Below are positions 17,255 to 25,423 of a DNA stretch of 64,000 nt, piece after piece; positions within the stretch are counted from its first letter, which is position 1; every line of letters begins with the position of its first letter. Origin of the DNA: Streptomyces sp. RKND-216. Lineage in GTDB: Bacteria; Actinomycetota; Actinomycetes; Streptomycetales; Streptomycetaceae. A model generated the notes under the pieces. The model did no database searches. It saw only the letters and a program-made list of their open reading frames with translations, and was not told the origin of the DNA. A program made the position numbers and the translations under genes. Location of the stretch: assembly GCF_004795255.1 (NCBI RefSeq), contig NZ_SSBQ01000002.1:1924001-1988000 (forward strand), written 5' to 3'.

Positions 17255-17341
17255 GATCGGTGGCATCTGCACCAGAGTCGGCGGGTATCGGGATGGCCTC
17301 GGCGTGAGCGCCTCCGCCCACACCGTCGCCCGCCCACCTCG

Positions 17342-18241
17342 TCATTCGCCCAGGAACGAACCGAAGTCCGTCCCGCTGCCCAGGACGAAGGTGGCGACGA
17401 TGAGGATGAGCGTGCCGGGCAGCAGGAACGCGATGGTGGCGATGGTCGCCTTGGGAACCGTCTTGGCGGCCTTGCGGCGGGCGTTCTGCGCATCCGTACG
17501 GCGCATGTCGGTGGCGATCTGCATGAGGGTGTCGGCGATGGGGGCGCCCAGTTCCTCGCCCTGCTGCAGTGCGGTGACGAACTGGTCGACCTGTTCGGAG
17601 GTGTTGCGGCGGCGCAGCTGGCCGAAGGCCTCGCGGCGGCTCACTCCCATGTCCATCTGCCGCAGGGTGATGTGGAGTTCGTCCGCCCACGGCCCCTTGT
17701 AGCGCTCGGCGACCCGCTCCAGGGCCTGACGGAAGCTGAGCCCGGCCGAGACGACGACGGCGAGCACGTCGAGGAAGTCGGGCAGCGTCCGCTCGATCTC
17801 GCGCCTACGGTGCCGGATGGCCTCGCGCAGGGCGAGATCCGCGGCGAACCAGCCGAAGGCCAGGGCGATCAGGGCGAAGACCGGACTGCCGGCGACGAGG
17901 CCTATGCACGCCATGACGGCGCCGAAGAGCCCGTAGACGGCGCGGCGGGCGGCGTAGCGGTCGAGGGTGAGGCCGCCGGGGTTGCCGGCCTGGTCGATGC
18001 GTCGGCGCTTGGCGTCCCGCCGTCTGGGTCCCATCAGCCGCAGCACGAGCGGGGCGAGGCGGACGCCGAGGGTGTCGACGGCCTGCTGGCGCGGTTTGGC
18101 GCGGGTGGCACCGACCTCCAGCGCGAGGGCGAGGTCGGACGGCAGCCTGGTCTCGCCGCGGTAGAGGCGTATGCCGGTGAGGACGCCGAGGACGGCCAGT
18201 CCTGCGGCGAGGGCGAGGAGCAGCGAGGGGAGAGAGGTCAC
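17342..18241 (-). CDS. tadC: TadC-like type II secretion F-domain protein
   Basis: A 299-residue inner-membrane platform protein for Flp pilus assembly. The T2SSF/GspF fold is seen: membrane helices near residues 5-25, 105-150 and at the C-terminus (TIATIAFLLPGTLILIVATFVLG). The cytoplasmic helical domain contains RTLPDFLDVLAVVVSAGLSFRQALERVAERYKGP and PIADTLMQIATDMR. The GTG start at 18241 lies 12 nt after the tadB stop. TadB and TadC form the membrane platform on which the TadA ATPase acts. Confidence 0.88.
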   Translation of the reverse strand: MTSLPSLLLALAAGLAVLGVLTGIRLYRGETRLPSDLALALEVGATRAKPRQQAVDTLGVRLAPLVLRLMGPRRRDAKRRRIDQAGNPGGLTLDRYAARRAVYGLFGAVMACIGLVAGSPVFALIALAFGWFAADLALREAIRHRRREIERTLPDFLDVLAVVVSAGLSFRQALERVAERYKGPWADELHITLRQMDMGVSRREAFGQLRRRNTSEQVDQFVTALQQGEELGAPIADTLMQIATDMRRTDAQNARRKAAKTVPKATIATIAFLLPGTLILIVATFVLGSGTDFGSFLGE

Positions 18242-18253
18242 GGTGCACGCTCC

Positions 18254-19198
18254 TCAGACTTCGATCCGACCGAGGCGGCGGATGACGGTGAATCCGACGG
18301 CGAACAGCCCGACGGCGACGATCATCGCGATCTGTCCGGCGGGCGTGCCGGTGACTTGGTCGAGGGCGCCCGGGGACATGGAGTTCATCATCAGCATCGC
18401 GCCGACGCCCAGCACGGGGATGGTGTACGCCGTGGCGTTGACCTCGGCGAGCATGGTGCGGACCTCGCGCCGGGTCTCCTTGCGTTCCTCCAGCGTCTCG
18501 GTGAGGTTGCGCAGCGAGCTGACGATGGTGCCGCCGGCGCGGTGGGAGAGCACCAGGGTGGTGACGAGGACGACGAGTTCGCGCGACGGGAGGCGCTCTG
18601 CGAGCTCGCCGAGGGAGTCCTCGACTGAGCGTCCGACGGCGAGTTCGCCTGCGACGAGGGTGAGTTCGTCGCCTGCGGGGGCGTCCATCTCCTCGGCGGC
18701 CATGCCGAGTGCGGTGCGCAGCGCGAGGCCGGCGGAGGTGGCGTTGGCGAGGATGCGGGAGAGCTCGGGGAGTTGGCCGATGAAGGCTTCGATGCGCTTC
18801 TGCCGCTGCCAGTCGAGGAAGGCGTTGGCGGCGAGGACGCCGAGGATGCCGGCGAGGGGGCCGAAAAAGGGGGCGAGCAGCGTGGCGGCGAGAATCCACA
18901 GTCCGGCGACGCCGGTGACGGCGTAGACGGCGAACTCGCCGGGGGTGAGGTCGAGTCCGGTGGCGGCCAGCCTGAGGTGGATGCGGCGGCCGAGGCGGGT
19001 GCGGCGCAGGCGACGGTCGACGGCGGTGAACGGCCGTCCCCGTCCGTCGGGAGGGAGGGGGCCCTCGGCGGGTGCGGCGAGACGTTCGACGAGCGCCTGC
19101 CGTCGGGCGCGGCCCGACGCGAACGCCTGGACCCCGGCGACGGCGAGGACACAGGCCAGCAGCGCGGCGGCGAGGGTGATCAGCGCGAGTGTGGTCAT
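18254..19198 (-). CDS. tadB: TadB-like type II secretion F-domain protein
   Basis: A 314-residue membrane protein paralogous to the downstream TadC-like one. A first helix (residues 3-27) and a pair at about 90-135 precede the F-domain ([30 protein letters not shown] and [26 protein letters not shown]). Two helices follow at the end, and the [19 protein letters not shown] loop is well conserved in TadB. It sits 13 nt after tadA and 12 nt before tadC in a tightly packed operon, consistent with co-assembly of the three proteins. Confidence 0.88.
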   Translation of the reverse strand: MTTLALITLAAALLACVLAVAGVQAFASGRARRQALVERLAAPAEGPLPPDGRGRPFTAVDRRLRRTRLGRRIHLRLAATGLDLTPGEFAVYAVTGVAGLWILAATLLAPFFGPLAGILGVLAANAFLDWQRQKRIEAFIGQLPELSRILANATSAGLALRTALGMAAEEMDAPAGDELTLVAGELAVGRSVEDSLGELAERLPSRELVVLVTTLVLSHRAGGTIVSSLRNLTETLEERKETRREVRTMLAEVNATAYTIPVLGVGAMLMMNSMSPGALDQVTGTPAGQIAMIVAVGLFAVGFTVIRRLGRIEV

Positions 19199-19211
19199 GG
19201 GGGTGGGGGCC

Positions 19212-20630
19212 TCAGCCTGTTGCGCCGCCGGCTTCGCGGGTGGTGAGCCGGCTGTCGGGGGCGGCGACGCCGAACGCGGGCGGGACGGATTCGCCGGTCA
19301 TGGTGAGACGGTCGGCCGCGCGGCGGGTCACGGGCAGGTGCTCGAAGGTGCCGAAGATCCGGCCGTCCGGGGTCATCGGGCGGGCGCGGAAGCGGCACAC
19401 GGACGCGATCTGGAAGGTCTCCCGGCCGTGCGAGGCGAGCAGCGAGATCTCCACGATCTTCCGGGAGCCGTCGGGGAAGCGGGCGAGCTGCACCAGCACG
19501 TCCACGGCGGAGTTGATCTGGTCCTGGAGCGCGGGGAAGGGGATCTCGACCTCGGACATGGAGGCGAGGGTCTGGAGGCGCATCAGCGCGTCCTCCGCGC
19601 TGTTGGCGTGCACGGTGGCGAGCGAGCCGTCGTGGCCGGTGGACATGGCCTGGAGCATGTCGAGGGTCTCGCCGCCGCGCACCTCGCCGACGATGATGCG
19701 GTCCGGCCGCATGCGGAGGCTGTTGCGCACCAGGTCGCGCACGGTCACCCGGCCCTTGCCCTCGACGTTCGGCGGGCGGGTCTCCAGGCGGATGACGTGC
19801 TGCTGCTGGAGCTGGAGTTCGGCGGCGTCCTCGACGGTGATGATGCGTTCGGTCTCGGGGATGAGGCCGGACAGGGCGTTGAGCAGGGTCGTCTTCCCGG
19901 AGCCGGTGCCGCCGGAGACGATCACGTTGAAGCGGGCCCGGATGAAGGCGGAGAGGAGCAGGACCATCGCGTCGTCCAGGGTGCCGAGCCGGACGAGTTC
20001 GTCGAGCCGGTAGGCGCGGGGGAAGCGGCGGATGGTGAGGGTGGCGCCGGTCAGTGACAGCGGCGGGATGACGACGTTGACGCGTTCGCCGGTCGGGAGG
20101 CGGGCGTCGACCATGGGATTGGACTCGTCCACGCGCCGGTTCACGGTGGAGACGATGCGCTCGATGGTCTGCATCAGCTGCTCGTGCGAGGCGAATCGCA
20201 CCGGCACCTGTACGACGCGGCCGGCGCGTTCCACGAAGATCTGGTCCGGGCCGTTGACCATGATCTCGGTGACGGAGGCGTCCTCCAGGAGGGGTTCGAG
20301 GACGCCGAGGCCGAGCGCCTCGTCCACGACGCGGCGGATGAGCAGGTCGCGGTCGTCGGTGGCCAGGACGGGGCCCTCGCGGCTGATGAGGTGCCCGAGG
20401 ACGCGTTCGAGGCGCGAGCGGCGTTCGGCGGGGGTGAGCGCCGACATCTCGGCGAGGTCGATCTCCTCGAGGAGCTTGGTGCGGTAGGCGGGGACGAGCC
20501 GGGCGGTGGCTTCGGCGCCTTCGGTGCCGCGCGCGCCGTTCGCGGGGGTCGCGCCGGTGCCGTTCGCGGGCTGCGACGCCGTGCCGGGCGGATGTCCGTC
20601 GGGGCCGGACAGGCGGGAACGCAGGCTCAC
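19212..20630 (-). CDS. tadA: TadA/CpaF pilus-assembly ATPase
   Basis: A 472-residue secretion ATPase of the type II/IV family that drives pilin polymerisation (and possibly retraction). Walker A is [14 protein letters not shown], the Asp box is [11 protein letters not shown], Walker B-like is [16 protein letters not shown] and the His box is [14 protein letters not shown]. The N-terminal domain carries the CpaF block [20 protein letters not shown]. The GTG start at 20630 overlaps the stop of the upstream tadE gene (GTGA). Residues 1-45 are a low-complexity Gly/Pro/Thr leader. The function acts at the cytoplasmic face with the TadB/TadC platform. Confidence 0.93.
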   Translation of the reverse strand: MSLRSRLSGPDGHPPGTASQPANGTGATPANGARGTEGAEATARLVPAYRTKLLEEIDLAEMSALTPAERRSRLERVLGHLISREGPVLATDDRDLLIRRVVDEALGLGVLEPLLEDASVTEIMVNGPDQIFVERAGRVVQVPVRFASHEQLMQTIERIVSTVNRRVDESNPMVDARLPTGERVNVVIPPLSLTGATLTIRRFPRAYRLDELVRLGTLDDAMVLLLSAFIRARFNVIVSGGTGSGKTTLLNALSGLIPETERIITVEDAAELQLQQQHVIRLETRPPNVEGKGRVTVRDLVRNSLRMRPDRIIVGEVRGGETLDMLQAMSTGHDGSLATVHANSAEDALMRLQTLASMSEVEIPFPALQDQINSAVDVLVQLARFPDGSRKIVEISLLASHGRETFQIASVCRFRARPMTPDGRIFGTFEHLPVTRRAADRLTMTGESVPPAFGVAAPDSRLTTREAGGATG

Positions 20631-21178
20631 TCGGTGCTCCCCTCGTCGCTGGGCATCGTGACGGAGCGGGCGGCGGAGCCGAAGTCGTCGATGCCGGGGA
20701 TGACCGACGGGATGGTGACGGTCGCGGTGACGGTGACGGCGTCGCCGCCGTGGGCGCAGTCGAACGTGGAGCGGCGGGCGGTCCAGCCGCTCATGGCGGC
20801 CTTGCCGGTGCCCGCGCACCGGTCCGCGATCTCGGCCTGTGCCGCCGTACGGGCCCCCGCGCGGGCGCCCGTGCCGGCCTGCTGCACGGCGTAGCCGGCG
20901 ATGCCGAGCTGGAGCGCCGCGAGGGCGACGAGGAGGAGCAGCGGCAGCATCCCGGCGAACTCGATGCTGGACGCTCCCCGTTGGCGGTCGCGCCGACATG
21001 CCGTGTGCCGGGCGGTCGCCGGGCGCGTGGCGGGGCGGATCCTCCTTTGCGGGGCTCCCCCGGCGGCGGGGGAGCCCCCGGTCTCCGAGGGCCGGGCTGG
21101 GCGGCGGAACCCGGCAGGGCACGGGAAGCGCCGGGTTCGCGGAGGTGTCGCCCGCCGGGGCCCGGTGCGGCCCGGCAT
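20627..21178 (-). CDS. tadE: TadE-like pseudopilin
   Basis: A 183-residue minor pilin or pseudopilin. After an unusually long, Arg/Pro-rich cytoplasmic leader (about 70 residues) comes the prepilin motif RG-ASSIEFAGMLPLLLLVALAALQLGI, with Glu at +5, and then an extracytoplasmic domain with Cys residues (RCAGTG and FDCAHGG). The ATG at 21178 overlaps the stop of the TadZ-TadE fusion gene (ATGA) and the stop overlaps tadA (GTGA), so all three are translationally coupled. Prepilin peptidase is expected to remove the long leader. Confidence 0.85.
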   Translation of the reverse strand: MPGRTGPRRATPPRTRRFPCPAGFRRPARPSETGGSPAAGGAPQRRIRPATRPATARHTACRRDRQRGASSIEFAGMLPLLLLVALAALQLGIAGYAVQQAGTGARAGARTAAQAEIADRCAGTGKAAMSGWTARRSTFDCAHGGDAVTVTATVTIPSVIPGIDDFGSAARSVTMPSDEGSTE

Positions 21179-23271
21179 CAGTCCGCCTCCGCGGCGGCGC
21201 CGGCGGAGCCGTCGACGGTGAAGGGCAGGTTGGCGGCGCCGGGGAACAGGGCGGGGGTCGGAAGGGTCACGTCGGCCGTCCAGAGGTCGCCGGAGCGTGA
21301 ACAGGACACCGTGGCGCCGGAGTTCCAGGCCGACGGCAGGTGCTCGCGGGCCGCCGCCGCGCAGGCCGCAGCCGGGTCGCCGTAGGCTGCGGCGGCCGTC
21401 GCCGCGCGGGCGCCCTCGTCGGCGGCGTTGCCCGCGAGGGTGAAGGTGTGGCCGATCAGGACCGCCTGCCACAGCAGGGCCAGCACCAGCAGCACGAGGG
21501 GCGCCATCCCGGCGAACTCCACGGTGAGCGCCCCCCGGTCGCGTTCCCCGGACTCCCGGAGCGCCGGAAGGCGCACGGCTCGGCGCAGCCGGCCGAGGAC
21601 GCGTCGGCCCTGCGTGGGCCCGTCCCACGGCGGCGGCCCGCCGGGTGCGGGCGACGGCGTCCGGCGGTGGCGTTCACCGCCGGACGGGGACGGCGCTCCG
21701 GAGGTCGCACGGTCTCGGCCGCAACCGGTCGCGGCGCCTGTCCGCCCGGTGCCTGCGACGGCTCCGGGCAGCGTGGCGACGACCCTCCCGGCGGCGGTGC
21801 CGGTCCCGGTTGCTGCGACCCCGGCGACCGTGCTGATCCCGGTGGCCCCGGAGACTCCCGAAATTCCGGGGGCCCCCGCGACCCGGCCGACCGCGCGGAC
21901 GAACCAGCCCGGCAGCGCGACCGCGCCCCGGTCGGAGCCGAGGCGGCCCGGGGCGGCGGGGGCTCCGGGAGGAAGGGCGGCGGGGGGCGGTGTGCCTCCG
22001 GAGACGGCGGGCGGTGCCGGCGTGCCGCGGGAGTGCCGGGGGCCGCGCCCGCCCTTGCCCTCGCCTCCTCTGCCACCGCCGTTGCCGCCCTGGGGTGGCG
22101 CGGCGGCGCCCACTTCGGCGGCCAGCGTCCACAGCGCCTGCTTGACCGAGCTGCGGTCGTCGACATCCTGGATGCGGCCCGCGTCGAGCGCGGTGTGCAG
22201 CTCCTTGAAGCCGGCGGGCACGGTAGCGCGGGCCACCGGCGTGCCGACGATGCGGGCGATGAGGGAGGGCTGGATCTCGGTGTGCTTGGAGGCGCGGTTG
22301 ACAACGGTCAGAGTGTCCTCGGCCTTGCGGGCGCGGAGGCGGTCCCACAGCCGCATCATGCGCTTGGCCGCGCGTACGGCGATGACGTCGGGGGTGGTGA
22401 CGAGCAGCGCGCGGTCGGCGAGTTCGACGGCGGCGGCGTTGGCGGCGTGCATCTGGGTGCCGCAGTCGACGACCACGACCTCGTAGCGGGCGCGCAGCGC
22501 CGCGACGACCTGGCGGGCGGCGTGGTCGTCGACCTCTTCGCCGCGCTCGCCCTCGGCGGGGGCGAGGAGCAGGGCGAGGCCGGTGTCGTGGGTGTAGACG
22601 GCGTCGGCGAGCACGCGCGGGGTCAGGTCCGCGATGCCGGCGAGGTCGACCACGGAACGGCGGAACTGCACGTCGAGGAAGGAGGCGACGTCGCCGGACT
22701 GGAGGTTCATGTCGACCAGCACGGTGTCCCGGCCGGAGGCGCGGGCGGCGAGGGCGAGGTGCACGGCGGTGAGCGTGCAGCCGACGCCGCCCTTGGCGCC
22801 GGTGACGGAGACGACCGTGCCGCCGACGCCGCGGGCCGGGGCGGGGCCCTTGGCGTGGCCGAGGTGGCGGCGCACGCCGCCGGCCCAGGTGGCGGCGGCC
22901 TCCACACGGGCGGCGAGTTCGTCGTAGGCGAGGGGAAGACCGACGACGCCGCGGGCGCCTGCGTCCATGGCGGCGGAGTAGAGCCCGGGCGTGGTGTCGC
23001 GGGTGACGAGGACGACGCCGACGGAGGGGAAGCGGAGCGCGACGTCGCGGATGAGTTCCAGTGCGGGTCGCGGGCCGACGAGTTCGTGGACGAGGACCAC
23101 TTCGGGCAGGTCGGCGGGGGTCCCGGCGGCGAGCTGGTCGAGGGTCTCCAGCAGGCGGGTGCCGTCGGCGGCGGGCGGCAGCGGCTCGGCGCCGGGTAGC
23201 TGCGCGGCGAGGGTGGTCAGCGCGCGGGCGGCGTCGGGGTCGCCTACGGCGGGGAGGACGCGGGTCGTCAC
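21178..23271 (-). CDS. TadZ (CpaE)-TadE fusion protein
   Basis: One uninterrupted 697-codon frame joins two normally separate Tad proteins. Residues 1-130 form a receiver-like (ARD) domain. Residues 150-395 are a ParA/MinD-type ATPase with deviant Walker A KGGVGCT (Lys160) and VVVVDCGTQ, which is TadZ/CpaE, the polar localisation factor. Residues 395-575 are a Gly/Pro/Ala/Arg linker. Residues 580-697 are a TadE-like pseudopilin with the prepilin motif DRG580-ALTVEFAGM and Glu at +5. Prepilin peptidase cleavage after Gly580 would release the soluble ATPase from the membrane-inserted pseudopilin. GTG start at 23271, 7 nt after cpaB. Confidence 0.87.
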   Translation of the reverse strand: MTTRVLPAVGDPDAARALTTLAAQLPGAEPLPPAADGTRLLETLDQLAAGTPADLPEVVLVHELVGPRPALELIRDVALRFPSVGVVLVTRDTTPGLYSAAMDAGARGVVGLPLAYDELAARVEAAATWAGGVRRHLGHAKGPAPARGVGGTVVSVTGAKGGVGCTLTAVHLALAARASGRDTVLVDMNLQSGDVASFLDVQFRRSVVDLAGIADLTPRVLADAVYTHDTGLALLLAPAEGERGEEVDDHAARQVVAALRARYEVVVVDCGTQMHAANAAAVELADRALLVTTPDVIAVRAAKRMMRLWDRLRARKAEDTLTVVNRASKHTEIQPSLIARIVGTPVARATVPAGFKELHTALDAGRIQDVDDRSSVKQALWTLAAEVGAAAPPQGGNGGGRGGEGKGGRGPRHSRGTPAPPAVSGGTPPPAALPPGAPAAPGRLGSDRGAVALPGWFVRAVGRVAGAPGISGVSGATGISTVAGVAATGTGTAAGRVVATLPGAVAGTGRTGAATGCGRDRATSGAPSPSGGERHRRTPSPAPGGPPPWDGPTQGRRVLGRLRRAVRLPALRESGERDRGALTVEFAGMAPLVLLVLALLWQAVLIGHTFTLAGNAADEGARAATAAAAYGDPAAACAAAAREHLPSAWNSGATVSCSRSGDLWTADVTLPTPALFPGAANLPFTVDGSAGAAAEAD

Positions 23272-23278
23272 GGGCGGC

Positions 23279-23992
23279 TCACCTGTCCCCGGCGAGGCTG
23301 TAGACGCGTTCGTCCTCGGGTACGGGCTCGCTGCCGGGGGCGACCAGCGCGAGGCGTACGTGCTCGGCGAACGACTCGGCGTACGCGACGCGCTGGGCGT
23401 CCCGGGTGCTCAGCGCGAAGGTGATGGGCACGCCCTCGCGCTCTTCCGCCCGGCTGCGGGAGTCGTCGTCCTCGAAGGGGGCGAGTTCGCCGACGTCGAT
23501 GACCCGGGCCTGGGTGACGATCAGGCGGGACTGGTCGGGGGCGGCCTCCTCGCCGTCGCGGTCGCCGTCGAAGGTGGCGTAGACGTTGACCTCGTCGCCG
23601 GGGTTGATCTTCCCGGCGACGCCGGTGGCCGCGTCGATCATGATGGCGATCTCCTGCTGGCCGGCTTCGAGGGCGGGCCGTTCGGCCATCATGTCGCTCT
23701 GGAGCAGCGAGCCCTGCCGGAGCGGGTTGACGGCGATCCTTCCGCGCAGGTCCCCCAGGTCGGTGACGGCCGTCTCGGGCAGCCAGCGCTCCGGCATGGA
23801 GATGCGGCGCACGTCGTCCTCGCCGATGGTCTCGTAGGCGGCGATGTCGGCCTTGAGTTCGTACGCGGTGACCTCGGGGCCGACCTTGGACTGCACCTGC
23901 CGGATCACCGCCAGGACGCCCGCGAAGGCGCCGAGTGCGCACAGGGCGGATATGGCGATGAGGAGGACGCCGCGGCGCTGACGGGAGTTCAT
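23279..23992 (-). CDS. cpaB: CpaB/RcpC-like pilus assembly protein (SAF domain)
   Basis: A 237-residue protein with an N-terminal membrane anchor (LLIAISALCALGAFAGVLAVI). An SAF/beta-clip domain follows: YELKADIAAYETIGEDDVRR, WLPETAVTDLGDLRGRIAVNPLRQGSLL, and then the RcpC C-terminal part with VAGKINPGDEVNVYATF. CpaB/RcpC proteins are extracytoplasmic Tad components that may bind peptidoglycan or glycans. ATG at 23992 overlaps the stop of the upstream zinc-ribbon gene (ATGA). Confidence 0.87.
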   Translation of the reverse strand: MNSRQRRGVLLIAISALCALGAFAGVLAVIRQVQSKVGPEVTAYELKADIAAYETIGEDDVRRISMPERWLPETAVTDLGDLRGRIAVNPLRQGSLLQSDMMAERPALEAGQQEIAIMIDAATGVAGKINPGDEVNVYATFDGDRDGEEAAPDQSRLIVTQARVIDVGELAPFEDDDSRSRAEEREGVPITFALSTRDAQRVAYAESFAEHVRLALVAPGSEPVPEDERVYSLAGDR

Positions 23993-25047
23993 GAACGGGG
24001 GATCCCTTGGTGGACGGCTGGTCGGAGGTCGGCGGCCCCGGCCGCCTGCGGGCCGGGGGCATACGGGTCCCCGGGGCCGGCCGGCGGGGGGCCGGCCGGG
24101 GCGGCGGCGCCCGGGCCCAGGGGGCCGTGGCCGGTCGCGGAGGCCGGTGCGGTGAGTTCGGTCTGTGCCGGAAGGGCCGCGACCCCTGGAGCGGGGGCGT
24201 GACCGGCCGGTCCGTCCGGCTCCGGGCGGGCGAGTCCGGCGTCGCAGAACGCGCAGCGGTCGCCGAGGAGTTCGAGGCCGCACCAGCGGCAGGTGTCCCG
24301 GCGCACGGAGCTGACGAGTTGGTGCAGCACCGGCAGGTCGGCGATCGCGGCGGCGAACTCGGTGACCTTCCCGGTGCCCCACCAGGCGGCGGAGTCGGCG
24401 GGCAGCCGTTCCTCCTGCACGTCGGTGACGCGCCACTGTGCGGCGAGGGTGCTGCGCGGCCAGTCGGAGGCGAGGGTGCCGGGGGCGATGGTGAGGCGGG
24501 TGGCGAACTGCGGCCCGGCCAGGGGACGTGCGTCCTTCGCTCCGAGCCGTACGAGCTGCGGCCCGGGAGCGGTGGTGACGGCGAACTGGGCGCCGGGAAG
24601 CCAGGACTTGGCGTGTGCGGTGAGCGACACCGGGACCTGGTCGAGCCGGGCGACGGAACCGAGCAGGGCGCCCGCGTGCACGTAGTGGGTGAGCAGCCGG
24701 GCGGCGCTGCCGAGCACGCCGGGGCTGAACTCGCACAGCGAGAGCTGCCGCAACTGCCGTACCAGGACGCCGATACCGAGGGGCGGCAACCTGCTGGGGA
24801 TCAGCGCGATACGGTCGCTCTCCAGCAGGGCGCGCAGCGCGTGCAGCCGGTGCAGGTATGCGGTGGTCAGCGTGTGCGGGTGGACGACGACCAGGTAGCC
24901 GTACTGGTCGACGAGCGACTGGGTCTGGGCCAGGGCGACTTCGAGCGGCTGGTCCTCGGGCGGCCGGAAGACGTGCGCGCCGGGCGTGTGCCGGTCGGGC
25001 GGGGAGAGCACGTGGTCGGGGCTGGTGACGGCCAGTGCGGTGGTCAC
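23989..25047 (-). CDS. Conserved zinc-ribbon protein heading the Tad operon
   Basis: A 352-residue soluble protein of unknown function. The first 260 residues have mixed alpha/beta character without a recognised family. A compact zinc ribbon CRWCGLELLGDRCAFCDAG (two CxxC pairs) follows near residue 275, and the tail of about 70 residues is Pro/Ala/Gly-rich. The start at 25047 (GTG) is chosen because GGGGGGAG lies at correct spacing; a GTG two codons upstream is too close to it. It overlaps cpaB (ATGA), so it is the first gene of the Tad transcript and may be a regulatory or scaffold component. Confidence 0.6.
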   Translation of the reverse strand: MTTALAVTSPDHVLSPPDRHTPGAHVFRPPEDQPLEVALAQTQSLVDQYGYLVVVHPHTLTTAYLHRLHALRALLESDRIALIPSRLPPLGIGVLVRQLRQLSLCEFSPGVLGSAARLLTHYVHAGALLGSVARLDQVPVSLTAHAKSWLPGAQFAVTTAPGPQLVRLGAKDARPLAGPQFATRLTIAPGTLASDWPRSTLAAQWRVTDVQEERLPADSAAWWGTGKVTEFAAAIADLPVLHQLVSSVRRDTCRWCGLELLGDRCAFCDAGLARPEPDGPAGHAPAPGVAALPAQTELTAPASATGHGPLGPGAAAPAGPPPAGPGDPYAPGPQAAGAADLRPAVHQGIPRS

Positions 25048-25411
25048 ATCCACTCCCCCCGTCCTCGGCGGTCGGCCACGGACTCGTCGTCGCTCGGTGC
25101 GACCGTCCGCACACCCTGCTGACGACATAACACCTTATCGGCGCGGTCGGCCGCCAGTGAACCGTCCACGGAACCCGTCGGCCCCGACCCGCCGAACCCG
25201 TCACCGGGCCCGTCGCACGTGGACGTACCCGCGTCCGGCCCCGGAGGAGACCTCCCCCGTCGGGCCGCTGCTCACGCATCGGCAGCTGCGCGAAGCCTTG
25301 CGCGAAGCCTTGACAGGATCATTGGTCTGAACCATTCTGCGGCGCAGCGACGACGGTGGCCACCGTCCCTTCGAGCGTTTCCTCCCCACCCTCTCCCCCG
25401 TCCCCCATGCC
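25048..25411. other. Divergent promoter region, Tad operon and chitinase
   Basis: 364-bp gap. On the Tad side an AT-rich element with ATAACACCTTAT (25127-25138), a small inverted repeat, is the likely promoter area. On the chitinase side lie two direct repeats of GCGAAGCCTTG (about 25289-25310), a -35-like TTGACA and a DasR-like box (listed separately). Nothing coding was recognised. Confidence 0.5.
25310..25338 (+). promoter_or_regulatory. Chitinase promoter with DasR-type (dre) box
   Basis: TTGACA at 25310-25315 and CATTCT at 25333-25338 are spaced 17 bp apart. Between them and overlapping the -10 lies ATTGGTCTGAACCATT (25321-25336), a near match to the dre palindrome ACTGGTCTAGACCAGT bound by DasR, the GlcNAc-responsive GntR repressor of chitinases in Streptomyces. 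The two 11-bp direct repeats just upstream are a further feature seen in chitinase promoters. Confidence 0.8.
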
Positions 25412-25423
25412 GTGGAGGCAGTC

